Source: Argyresthia goedartella (taxonomy: Eukaryota; Arthropoda; Insecta; Lepidoptera; Argyresthiidae). From it: a stretch of 64,000 bases of DNA. The translations under genes and the position numbers were made by a program. The notes below the pieces were generated by a model. It did not search any database and had not been told where the DNA came from. It worked only from the letters and a program-made list of their open reading frames with translations. The DNA is taken from the NCBI GenBank assembly GCA_949825045.1, contig OX463824.1:25156501-25220500 (forward strand). The letters run 5' to 3'. Below, piece by piece: positions 39,701 through 49,525 of the stretch. Each line of letters begins with the position of its first letter. Position 1 is the stretch's first letter.

Positions 39701-42515
39701 TTTCAAGCGGCCTTGAGTATACCCTAAATATGAGATATTCTCTCTTTTTAACATTAAACAGCAGACCATGACTATTTGCGTATTTCTCACACACAGCCAA
39801 CAGCTTTATAAGTGCACCCACCGTGGGGCTCAGCAGCACCATATCGTCTGCGTAGCTGAGATTATTTAAACATAAGCCGTCAGTATGGCAGCCGATATGT
39901 AAACTGCTGAGCTCCTCGATGAGGCCATTAATGTACAGGTTGAACAATATTGGGGAGGACAGTCCCCCTTGCCTCAACCCACATTCCAACCTATAGCAGT
40001 ACGAAACGTGGTCGGACAATGTCACATAATTTGTTTGATTGTTGTACCATTAGCGAAAAACAGAGATCAGCTCAGGTGGTAGTCCCGACGACTGTTTGAG
40101 CTTGTTCCATAAGATATTGTATGAAACCATATCAAATGCCTTAGAAAGGTCAAGAAAGCACGCATATATAGGAGTACCTACCTCTGTCCGTATAATACCT
40201 AACGGTACTCTTTAGGGCTAAAATGGTACTTTCGGTTGATAGGCCCTGCCAAAAACCGAATTGTCCATCATGTAAGTGAATTGTTTGGTTCAGACGCCTT
40301 TCCATTAATCGAATACTTTCGCTATTACCGTGGCCAAGGATATAGGCCTATACTTTGCTTTATTCGATATATCGCCTGTTTTGTTTTTCACTATAGGTAC
40401 AACAATCGTTTTCATCATGTCATCAGGCAGGTATGAATGAACAACATACATTGAGTAGAACAACGCTAACACCCGCGGCAGATGAACACCAGCGTACAGC
40501 AGGTGCTCGATGCTGAGTCCGTCGTGACCCGGAGACTTCCCTCTTTTCATACCCATGATCGCATTCTTAACCTCCTTAGCTGTAAACCTGGTCAAAATCC
40601 CGTCCGGATCACGGCCGATCTCAGCATCAGACTCCTGCTGCAAGGGCGGCCCTAACGGAGAAAACACCTTAAAATGATATTTTAAATGGTTAGCAATATC
40701 GCCCGGCTTACTGACACGCGCCGGCAAGCTCGGCCTCAAATTCAGTTTATTTGTGGCGCGCCAAAAAGAACCAAAATGTTTGTTCTCCCGATGAGTAGCT
40801 AAAATGTCCATCTTAAGCTGGTCTTGGTTTTTAAACACCACTTTAATTTTGATTTAAAAATGCGACGACTATAAGACATCTCATCATATTACCATGTAGG
40901 GTCCATAACTGTAAAGTAACCCGAGCCTGCCGGTGAGCATCATATACATGTCGGTTCCATCCCACAATATTTCTATTTCTACCGGCCCTCCTACTTTCAG
41001 GTCCCTTGTAACTTTCCACAGGAGCTCCCACTAAAATGTTTACAAGACGGCTATACATATTTTTCAAACACAATTTATGATCTGAATTGTTCCAAAAGCT
41101 AGAACAACAATCCTGGAATTCCTCAGGGAAGTCAATCTCTCTTAAGTTCTTATGACATAGCCTATTATAATGTATGATTTCATTCCGCCTGTCTCTGACC
41201 CCAAATAATTTTATTACATTGTAAAGTACTTTGTAGTTTTTTTGGAATAACAATACTTAAGTCACTTTCCACTAAAAGAGGTTTATGATCCGACCAGGTC
41301 ACATCATATAAAATATGTGCCTTTTTGACACTTGGCCATGCAGATGATGTAACAACACAATGATCTAGCCATCTTGTACACCCGTGCGCATCACTAATGT
41401 ACGTATATGATCCAGAGTCAATACCTAAAGTCTCCGTATCTACACAAACCCATTGTTGATCACTGGAAAACCGCAACAATTCATTCCAAAATAGTTCGCC
41501 AGGATGGGCATTAAAATCTCCAAGTATGAAAACAGACTCAACTTCATTACTCTCAATTAAAGCGTTTACCTCGCCCAGGCACTCCGTAAACTCGGCCATG
41601 TTTTCCGGCTTATCCGTCGGCATGTACACCGACATTATAACAATATCACGATCACAAGCCGATGCTCTAATCGCAACTAATCTATCACTAGTGCACTGAA
41701 TCACTGACACAGACGAGAACGCATGCGGAGCGGCAACACATTGCACGCGGCAAAAGAGCAACACATTAGCGGAGGCTTGAAAATAATCTTAATAATTAGC
41801 CGGCTAAAGTTAAATGTAGTTTCACATCTATCTTTAGCCGTAAAATATATATTTTTGCTATAACTTATGCAACAATATTATTAAGTACTAATATTATATA
41901 TTCTTACCATATATACAATTTATTTAGACAAGTAATTTAATACACACCAATAAATTTACTTCACACGGACCACCTGGTGACATGCAAAATATTGACACGA
42001 AATTTGTAAACCTGGGTTTAGGCAGCATACCAGCGGCACAGGGTTACCTGTGGCATTATGCTGAGTCTGGGCCCATGTGCAGTTGCGGCATGGGTACACG
42101 GCAACAATGCTTCTATTATATTCTTCTGAGATATTACTCTTTACATTTCGTTTTCAGTCAAACATCATCATAATCGGCCGCTTATTTCTGCAGACAGCTT
42201 CATATGTATTTGACGACATGTTTAGCCTAGAGGATAGTGACCCTGCCTACGAAGCTGACGGTCCTGGGTTCGAATCCCGGTTAGGTCAAATATTTGTGTG
42301 ATGAGCATTAATATTTGTTTCATATTACAAATTATTATTATTAAATTTAATAAAACATTTTCCATCCAGCGGAGCGACGTGTCGAGGACTTGGTGAAACA
42401 GTACGAAGAGCTCAAAAGCGAGGGAGCCGGCCGCGTCCAGAGACATCTGAAGCGGCGCCAGCAGAAGGTCAAGAAGAGAAGCCATCGGGCACCAGTAACC
42501 GAAAGGGATAACTGA
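36702..42515 (+). CDS. RRP36: RRP36-like ribosomal RNA processing protein, four exons (251 residues)
   Basis: RRP36 is a nucleolar factor needed for early cleavages of pre-rRNA in 40S subunit assembly. Exons by splice signals: 36702-36776 (donor GTAAAT), 36854-37110 (acceptor ...CACAG, donor GTGATA), 37350-37627 (acceptor ...CCTCAG, donor GTAAGT) and 42370-42515 (acceptor ...CATCCAG), with phases 0, 2 and 1 that join into one 252-codon frame ending TGA. The acidic N-terminus is MSSSDDDVYSPALGD. The conserved RRP36 core follows: LSFEELQKLKEKVG, NRPREMSSKKPVS, ARDPRFDPLCGEFD (the ARDPRFD block is diagnostic), FLSDIRLKDIKTI. A basic helical tail ends the protein (WKNKSERRVEDLVKQYEEL, KRRQQKVKKRSHR). 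Total length is close to the human protein (259). The third intron (37628-42369) is 4.7 kb and filled with repeats. Exon 2 uses a G-rich, weaker donor. Exon borders are inferred, not confirmed by transcripts. Confidence 0.8.
38041..38130 (+). repeat. MITE family N, left half only
   Basis: The first about 90 bp (TATTTAATCGCAC, then ATACTGATTTGCACAGCAA, GGATCAACAAAAACACTT) match the left ends of the full copies at 43973 and 47160. The right end is missing. Confidence 0.7.
38131..38600 (-). pseudogene. 3' coding end of an I/LOA-like non-LTR element (after the RNase H region)
   Basis: The minus strand reads RHCKLNRHL, CPHCGLEESSKHFL, SNIRWRTLGM and SDILEFIKRTRRF with frame breaks. A C-x2-C-G...H-F/L-L-x-C cluster (last Cys damaged) near the end of ORF2 is typical of I, LOA and R1-group elements with a terminal RNase H and zinc motif. 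Only this end remains. Confidence 0.5.
39008..41775 (-). mobile_element. non-LTR retrotransposon M (L2/RTE-like), decayed, in RRP36 intron 3
   Basis: The tail (AATC)n lies at about 39008-39025 on the plus strand, giving an (ATTG)-type 3' end. Coding remnants extend to 41764 with at least four frame changes. The 5' end is near 41775 and no ORF1 is seen. The element is antisense to RRP36. Confidence 0.7.
39642..41764 (-). pseudogene. element M ORF2: endonuclease and reverse transcriptase, multiple frameshifts
   Basis: Endonuclease in 41764-41180: IVIMSVYMPTDKPEN, VFILGDFNAHPGELFWNE (Asp-x-Asn with 'AHPG'), WLDHCVVTS and VTWSDHKPLLVE (Asp-His). Linker in 41253-40843. RT in 40841-40305 with KRGKSPGHDGLSIEHL, KTIVVPIVKNKTGD and KYRPISLATVIAKVFD. 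After a break, 40025-39642 holds LRQGGLSSPILFNLYING (motif B of the RQGG type) and NLSYADDMVLLSPT (motif C), then LFNVKKREYLI. RQGG with YADDM is characteristic of L2/RTE-like enzymes rather than CR1 or Jockey. Motif A falls in the damaged part. Confidence 0.7.
42221..42345 (+). mobile_element. tRNA-derived SINE, diverged copy
   Basis: Shows GGTTCGAATCCC (B box) in CTGGGTTCGAATCCCGGTTAG and a body GGTCAAATATTTGTGTGATGAG related to the copies at 8234 and 55343. The A box region (TTTAGCCTAGAGGATAG) is degraded. It lies just upstream of the RRP36 exon 4 acceptor. Confidence 0.6.
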
Positions 42516-42533
42516 TTAACAAAAAATACAATC

Positions 42534-43188
42534 AAGTGCGGGTCGGAGTCGCACCCGAAGGGTTCCGTAGCATCGTAGAAGATAATAAAACAAAAAATAA
42601 AGAAAATAATATTATTGTCCGTACGTACATTCGAACCCAGAACTTCAATATTGCGCGACCAATGGCACCTATTCTGAAAAGTTCATTGCAAATGGCCGCT
42701 GGTGTAGTTGGAGGCAGTCTATCTGTCAAAGTCTTCCAATTATATACGCTTCTTATAATATTTGCTTGCTTGCTGACCTCATTTGAGGTTAATGTTGCCA
42801 GTGTAAAATGTATGTAAAAGATCACGTGACGTGTTTTCGAATCTAACCTCAGATGGATGGAACTCTGCCTCTAACTACGCCAGCGCCACCAAGCGGGAGC
42901 AAAGGCGGACATGTGATAAACCGCGAAATCTACGATCATATTTTAATCATGTTATTATTTGTTATATCGCGGCTGTTGATAATACACGTCTCTTGTACGG
43001 GGACCCCTTTAATTTATAAAATTTCGTTTAGTTCATTATTTGTTGATGTAGCGGCAACAGAAACACGTTTCGGTATTACGGTTCATGAGATACAGCCCGC
43101 TGACGGACGGATAGACAGACAGACGGACGGCGGAGGCTTATTCATAGGGCGCCGTTGGTCACCCTTCGGGTACGGAACCCAAAAAAAT
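42534..43188. repeat. interspersed repeat with terminal 'cacccgaagggttccg' / 'cacccttcgggtacggaaccc' ends
   Basis: One end reads GGGTCGGAGTCGCACCCGAAGG and the other GACGGACGG...CACCCTTCGGGTACGGAACCC, with GGTTCATGAGATACAGCC inside. From memory this sequence type is abundant across Lepidoptera. Partial copies lie at 43425-43545 (opposite orientation), 44505-44575, 47690-47838 and 61560-61775. It covers the 3' UTR of the RRP36-like gene. No coding capacity is seen. Confidence 0.6.
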
Positions 43189-43424
43189 AACCTTGTCACG
43201 GTCACGCCTTTACCCTTAAAATGTAGCAAAGGCACTTATACTCCTATGGTAAAGGCAAGTAGGTGACAACAAAGATGGCAGTTCGGCGATACCGCAGGCA
43301 ACAAAAAAAATACTTTGTCAAAAAGGAATCTTTGGTTACTCTTGACGCCTTAGGAATTTCGACAACTGTCACTTCATACATTTGTTTGTTTACATTCTTT
43401 TAAATACCTACTTGTACCTTCTAA

Positions 43425-43545
43425 TTGGGGTTTCGCACCCGAAGGTTGCCAAGCGGGACCCTATTATTAAGCCTCCGCTTTCCGTCCGTCTGTCCGACTG
43501 TCGGTCAGCCGGCTGTGTCTCATGAACCGTAATAGATGGAGAATA
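43425..43545. repeat. partial inverted copy of the 'ggttccg' repeat
   Basis: GGGTTTCGCACCCGAAGG, then CCGTCCGTCTGTCCGACTG and GGCTGTGTCTCATGAACCG, the reverse complement of the internal part of the 42534-43188 repeat. Confidence 0.6.
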
Positions 43546-43972
43546 TAGAAGCTTCGGTCAAGATATATTGACACCTTAAAACATAAACCGTGTTACTACA
43601 AAAAATGTCACACATAATTTAACCTCAAAACAAACGTCAAATCCTATATATTTTTGTCTTGAAACAAGTGTTGAACGGCAGTTGATTTTTTTGTTTTTTT
43701 GACCCAGAAGGTCCCCTTTTTGCACGTATTTATTTTATTAGGTAATAATTGTCTATATAAAATTATGAATTTACAGTAATGTCAAACATCACTTGTTTTA
43801 AAACACCCCATCCGAGGAAGTTACGTAATAGTTGTCGCCAGTAAGGGACAAACTATGCGTCAATCTGCCTTTCCTCTTCTATGCGAATGCGATTTTAGTT
43901 AAATTGTAGTATTTAACGTTTCAATTTGCTCGTGGTCTATTCGACATGAAGTACGTGAATATGAAAGGCTGG

Positions 43973-44230
43973 TATTTAATCGCACATCAAAAATACTGAT
44001 TTGCACAGCAAAAAAGGATCAACAAAAACACTTTTTATTATTTAAATATTTTATGTGTGCTTAAGTTTGTTTTAAATATTTTTTGTTGTTTTTACATGTT
44101 CAACCTAACACGAAGGATAAAGGAGGCTTCGCTTCGCTCACCCCCTTTACCCTTCACCTAAGTAAGCTACCGCAGCATTTTGCCCTGATATTTGCTGTGC
44201 AAATCAGTATTTTTGATGTGCAGTTTAATA
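43973..44230. mobile_element. MITE family N, full copy with about 40-bp terminal inverted repeats
   Basis: The left end TATTTAATCGCACATC, then AAAAATACTGATTTGCACAG, is mirrored at the right end (CTGTGCAAATCAGTATTTTT, then GATGTGCAGTTTAATA). The 258-bp body has no ORF and contains a repeated AAATATTTT motif. The ends abut TA dinucleotides, consistent with a TA target site, but the superfamily is not established. Confidence 0.7.
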
Positions 44231-47159
44231 TTTTCCAATATGAAAGCGAAAATAAAATCGAATCATGTATTCTATTGAATTTTTCACAGAATGTGTTTCT
44301 ATATTACAACAAATAAAGTACACGAGATTTTATGAAATAAATGGGTCCCCATACAAGAGACGGATATTATAAACTAAAATTACGAGGCAGCTTTCATTAC
44401 CCGTGGCGCAATCGATTTTACCGCGGATCCGCATATCAATAGGGTATCAAATCCCAGTTCATATTTTTTCTTAAGTTAAGTGGGACACCATGTAGGACAT
44501 CAAAAAAAACTTCTACGATGATACGAAACCCTCGGTGTGCGTGTCCCACCCGCACCGCACCCGATTTTTGTTATAATATATGTGGTGTAATATAGTATCT
44601 GTAAGTACAATCGGTAGTTTCATTTCATTCGCTGTAGGTACCAACTCACAATTTTTGGGGGTATGAAGTGCCGAGAAAAGGAATAGAAATTTAAAGATGG
44701 AAAGGAAGTTATAGGGTAAAATGACGAGAAAGAGGAAAAGGAAGTTAAAAAGAAGGAGATGAAGATGAAAATTGTGCAATGAACAACTTTGGTAGGTACC
44801 AGTTTGCAACAAAGATTTTGTACAAAATATGTTGCAGTTGCAGCGGGTTTTTACTAATTAAAACTAGTTTTTTATAAGTACTTTAGTTACTAACTACTAC
44901 TAATTATCTGTGCTACTACAAGGCTATCTAAACAAAAACTAGTATTTATTCGAAAATGTCAGTTATTTTGAGTTAAGTTAATTTTTTGGTTACGGCTCCT
45001 ATCGTGTGTTGCCACATGTAGTTTCGCCAATGTCACGTGTTAGTTTTTTTAACGAAACCAATCCACCAAACAGTCATTCATTATACGCGGTGTAAATTTA
45101 AACAGTAGGTAGGTAGATTTTGTCAGTGATCGAATAGTTTTTATAGTTTTTAATAGTTTATATTAAATAAATAATGTAAAAATTAATTAGTTTTACTTTC
45201 ACCGCGCGCAGTTAAGGCTCATTCACACAGAGGTTCTATCTATTAACGGCCGTCGCACGAGTCTTTACATTATTCTTGCCATCGCTGCGGCGGCGGCGGC
45301 CGCAGCCGTTGAGTTCTAGGGTGGCTGATCCGGGGGTCGTTGCGTCGGCTGCGGCTTACTGGATCCTTGTCCTTCTCTGTACAAAATTCCTTCTACTACC
45401 TACATAAGCGGAAGAGAATAGTCACCACGACTGGGAATCCTAGTGTGGGGTCTAGAGTAGTTGTAAATTACCCGTTAAACCTAAAAGTGCACGGTTAAAT
45501 GCTCGCTATTAAATAGGTTTGATATTTATATATATTACATGCCGACACTACTGCAGACTGTTTACATAGTTACTTAGTTACAGGTGAACCTAATAAAAGT
45601 CTGTTAAAAAAATACCTGACATCACGTTCAAAACCAATGGCGCATGTAAGAAAAGGCGTTTTGTATATGATTTAGAACACACATAATTGTGAATATTTTT
45701 GTAAAATATAATTATAATATTTTACAAAAATATTTGTTTGAAAGTTGCAGTTACTAGTGACATGAACTACTTAGTTGACTTGTTTACGCGTGCCGGGGTG
45801 ACGAGGAAGGGAAAGAGGCGCAGGGCTCGGACTCGTCTCAAACAAAACCTGTTCACGCTTCACCCTTTTCGCTGAATTTCGCTTGCGCCTCCGGATTGCA
45901 ATTTGGTAGGTAGGTAATTAGTTTTACCAAAACAAATAAAAGAGATTTTGCTTTAAATTTACATTTAATTTTATAGTTTTACTATATATGAATATATTTT
46001 CATACATTTAACCCGGTACTTAGAAATTATTTCCAAACCGCGGAACAATATAGGTTTCAGAACCCTTATGATTATTTAAATCGATATTTTTCCGATTAGC
46101 GTACTAACTATCATCGGGAAATCCGTCTATAGAATTCTTTAACAATCCACGAGGAACTAACAACACGAAAAAATATAAATTAAACTCAAGTAAGTAGTTA
46201 CGGTAAAAGATGAATTTAACTTAAAGCCCCGACCAAAACTGGTTTACCCGCACATGTGCGGTGAAATGTGCACAGTTGTCATTTAACCAATCGGTTAAAT
46301 ACCGGCCTTATATGTATATCTAGTAAAGAGTAAAATGCCATAAAATAAATTTTGTAATCTTATTTCACATTAAACGTTATTATTATTATTTACTATACTA
46401 TATATGAAGCAAGATAAAAAGAGAAAGGCAGACAGTGCATTGGAACCAGATTTTAATTACATACATTAATACTTGACTGTATACTGAACGACGAAAGTAA
46501 AAAATACGATAATATGAAGTTAGGCGCATTTACCCTATGAGTAAGTCAACGAGTAAGCTTACCCCGCCCCCGCCCTCAACGCATCGGCCACCGATCCGGC
46601 CACCGTTGCCTAGACCCTTATTCACATAAAAACGAAGTAAACTGACAACATCAAATGTCAATTCTTGAAATAATGTTGCCATGTACAGTTTGGTAGTGAT
46701 GTTCTCATTCATTCTAAATAGAATGAAAAGCTGTATATTTAGAATAGAGTGATTCTTTAAAATCAGAATTAGTAATGATTGTTTGTCACAATTTACTAAG
46801 ATATTAAATAGCATTACGCTTTATTTCCATGTGAGGTAGCAGAAGCAAATTGTGTCCACTTTTTGTGAGTAATACTAATAATGAGTAAGAGAACCTGTGC
46901 ACTGACTAATGCTATTCTCCTTCTCGTTAACCGTCATTGTTCTTTTTTGTTAGTTTGCTCAGCCGGTGTCCTTACGTGACTTAACTGATTACCACACACA
47001 CAACCTAATAATAATTACATATTATGTATATTAGATATAATTGAGACAATAGAATGAACTAAATCATTCTTAACCTCATCACTATTATTTTTCTACCAAA
47101 AAAGCGGTACCTAACACTGGAACTGTCATTTGATTTCGTCGTTATGTGGATAAGGCTAG
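44231..47159. other. AT-rich intergenic region without recognised genes
   Basis: No frame shows recognisable motifs. It contains a fragment of the 'ggttccg' repeat at about 44505-44575, an AAAATATTT palindrome near 45694-45735, a GC-rich block with a GGC-triplet run at 45280-45320, and scattered poly(A/T) tracts. The short minus-strand frames at 44513-44812 and 46530-46814 look like chance. Confidence 0.5.
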
Positions 47160-47379
47160 TATTGAATCGCACAACAAAAAATACTGATTTGCTCAGCAAA
47201 AAAGGATCAATAAAAACACTTTTTATGTTTTAAATATTTTTTGCGTAACTATCTACTTAAGTTTATATTTTAAGTATTTTTTGTTGTTCGTTCAACCTAA
47301 CACGACCTAATTCGCTACCGCAGCATGTTGCCCTGATATTTGCTGTGCAAATCAGTATTTTTGCTGTGCAGTTTAATAT
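47160..47379. mobile_element. MITE family N, second full copy (about 220 bp)
   Basis: Same inverted-repeat ends as 43973-44230 (left TATTGAATCGCACAAC, right GCTGTGCAGTTTAATA), with a shorter interior. The copies differ by scattered substitutions and an internal deletion. Confidence 0.7.
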
Positions 47380-47689
47380 TTCCCTATCTAAAGTAATGTA
47401 ATTATCGGCCATGTGCGGGTTGCACTCGCACAAGAAGGGTACATTAAATCTTACGGACAAAAAATAGAAAACAACGAAAAAAGTGGTTTCTATAGTAAAC
47501 CCTCCAAATGCGGAACCCAAATCCATCCAATTGCGCCGCGGCGACACCGATGAATTTTGCGATATGATATTAAATTATATACGGTACGGCATAGAGAAAA
47601 ACAAATCGTTTACAGTTTTGTAGTCATACCCAACCAAAATGGTACGAAGTTTTCATAGTGCTCTGAGAGACTTGAAATACCATAAGAGC

Positions 47690-47838
47690 CCCGGCGGCGT
47701 GTAGTTGTATATTCACTTTAAAAATAAATAATTAAATTAAAATAAAATTAATATTTAAACCCCCACACAACAAACGTGATTTTTTGGTGATATGGAAACC
47801 TTCGTGCGCGAGTCCGATTCGCACTTGGCCGGCTTTTA
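47690..47838. repeat. 3'-type repeat ending 'gagtccgattcgcacttggccggctttt'
   Basis: The stretch GAGTCCGATTCGCACTTGG followed by CCGGCTTTT is a recurrent repeat end in lepidopteran DNA as I remember it, and it relates to the 42534 repeat end. Upstream bases are AT-rich filler. It ends about 30 bases before the mariner. Confidence 0.45.
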
Positions 47839-47868
47839 ACTCTTCATTTCTTCAATTCCCAGTAATTA

Positions 47869-49179
47869 CATAGTCAGGTCATAAGTTCTGTCACATGTGC
47901 AATATGAAATAATTTAGACATGTTTATTATTTATGTAAACATTTATATAGCAAAATGAACTTAATAAAACATAGATTTCTATGGTAATAAAGTTTATTCA
48001 AAATGACCCCCGCGATTTTGAATACAGGCCTTTATTCTGCGCGGCCAGTCGTCTATCGCAGCACGAACGAGGTCCATTTCAATATCGGCGGCTGCCTTAA
48101 TCAAGGATGCCTTGAGTGACTCCAAATCAGGATAAGGCTTTGAGCAGGCATTTTCCTCCAAGTGTTGTCATATCTTGTAATCTAACGGACTCAAATCTGG
48201 ACTGGAGGAGGGCCAGTCTTCGTGCCGGATGAAGTCGATTTCACGCGCCGCCAGCCAGTCTTGTGTGCTTTTCGCTCTATGAGCTGGCGCAGAATCTTGT
48301 TGGAATACCCAGTGCCTGTTATTAAACATGGTATGAAGAACAGGTTCCACGAGATTCTTGAGGACTGTATTTTGATACACAACTGCATTCGTTTTTACGC
48401 CTTTCTCACAAAAATGTACCTCAGTTAAGCCCCAATAAGAGACTCCCAACCAAACCATGAGCGAGGATGGAAAATGACCTCGTTGGACACGCGGAATACG
48501 GTTGCTCGCTTCTTCACTGCTGTGTGCGTACACCTTATCATTTTGTTTGTTGTAGCTCTCTTCCACGGTGAAAATTTTTTCATCCGAAAAAAGAATTTCC
48601 CGATGCTTTTTACCCGCGTACCGCTTCAACAAAGCGCGGCATCTCTTCAGTCTCAGGTCCATTAAACGAGCGTCCAAACGATGTCCTGTTTTTCTTCGAT
48701 ATGCCCTAAGCCATAAGTCTTCATTTAACACCCTTTTCATCGTGGTCCTGCTTAACCCCATCTGAAGGGCCAACAGTTTCTGCTTACGTATGGGATTTCT
48801 TTGAATTCGCGCCTTCACAGCTTTTATCACTGCTGGAGTCCTAACAGAGCGAGGGCGACCACTTCTTGACCTGTCATCTACACTAGAGTCTTCATTGTAT
48901 CGTTTTATGGTACGATAAACGAATCTTTTGGTTATATTCAAATTTTTCAGTAAGTCGAAAATCTGAATTGGCGCGTAACCCCAACGATGCAACGCCATAA
49001 CTGCGACACGGTCTTCTTTAAGTGTCCACTCCATATTTAAAAATGAGGAAAATTCTAAAAAGTATACACATTTTTATTTTCATGAAAAATTCGAAATTCG
49101 AATTCAATAAACTTTTTTGTGGCCAGCGTTCTAAATTCAAAAGTTTTTATTGTGTGACGGAACTTATGACCTGACTGTG
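47869..49179 (-). mobile_element. Tc1/mariner element of the maT (DD37D) type, 1311 bp, complete ends
   Basis: The ends are inverted repeats of about 27 bp (CATAGTCAGGTCATAAGTTC at the left; CACAGTCAGGTCATAAGTTC read inward from the right), flanked by TA at 47867-47868 and 49180-49181. Size, ends and TA target duplication are all as expected. The transposase gene fills the interior on the minus strand with one premature stop. It can still be mobilised in principle if a working transposase is present, because both ends appear intact. Confidence 0.92.
47994..49034 (-). pseudogene. maT-type mariner transposase, one premature TGA
   Basis: Cut-and-paste transposase of 346 codons, the usual mariner length, from ATG 49034 to TAA 47994-47996. 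The N-terminal paired-like domain has two helix-turn-helix regions (ALHRWGYAPIQIFDLL, and LLALQMGLSRTTMKRVL). Between them is the RSRSGRPRS linker (GRPR-like AT-hook). Catalytic residues: ILFSDEKIF (first Asp), WVFQQDSAPAHRA (second Asp) and SPDLSPLDY (third Asp), with 37 residues between second and third, which defines DD37D. A TGA at 48168-48170, three codons after LDY, interrupts the frame; the rest (from HLEENACSKPYPDLE to NRGGHFE) is open to the natural end. Trp is the usual residue there, so TGG to TGA is likely. Confidence 0.9.
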
Positions 49180-49277
49180 TATATTCAAATCACACAAATC
49201 CGACAAAACAACTGAAGAGCGCTTTGGCAAATAAGATATTCACAATGAGGTAATCTAGTTTATATACTGTGTCGATA

Positions 49278-49499
49278 TGTTATATCTTTGGCGGATATAG
49301 TGGTGTAAATCAAATACTCAAAAACAGCAGAAATTAATTATATTCAAAAGGTATTGTTGGTTATACAGAGGTCGTGAGGCAAGTGAAGATGACAATCATT
49401 TTTGTTTGATAACAGTAGAAACGCCTGCGCGTTAATTCATAGCAAATGTTCACCGACACATACACTACACTTAAGTTTGATAGGCGTCAAGCCTGAACA
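49278..49499 (-). repeat. 3' LTR of element F
   Basis: 222 bp. In element sense it is preceded by CGGCCGGGAGCA, a likely polypurine tract. Confidence 0.9.
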
Positions 49500-49525
49500 T
49501 GCTCCCGGCCGTTGAAAGATCGCTT

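Larger units (their letters stand above)
37628..42369 (+). other. RRP36-like intron 3, filled with transposon remnants
   Basis: Donor GTAAGT at 37628 and acceptor CATCCAG ending 42369. It contains a MITE half (38041-38130), the end of an I-group element (38131-38600), non-LTR element M (39008-41775) and a tRNA-SINE (42221-42345), all but the SINE either non-coding or antisense to the gene. A T18 run lies at 38623-38640. The other two introns are 77 and 239 bases. Confidence 0.75.

Noticed and set aside
45280..45320. GGC-triplet run as an alanine-rich coding exon
   Set aside because: No frame extends in either direction beyond a few codons; best treated as a GC-rich simple repeat.
48191..48765. 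Short frames in other phases across the mariner
   Set aside because: They overlap the DD37D transposase frame and show no independent motifs.
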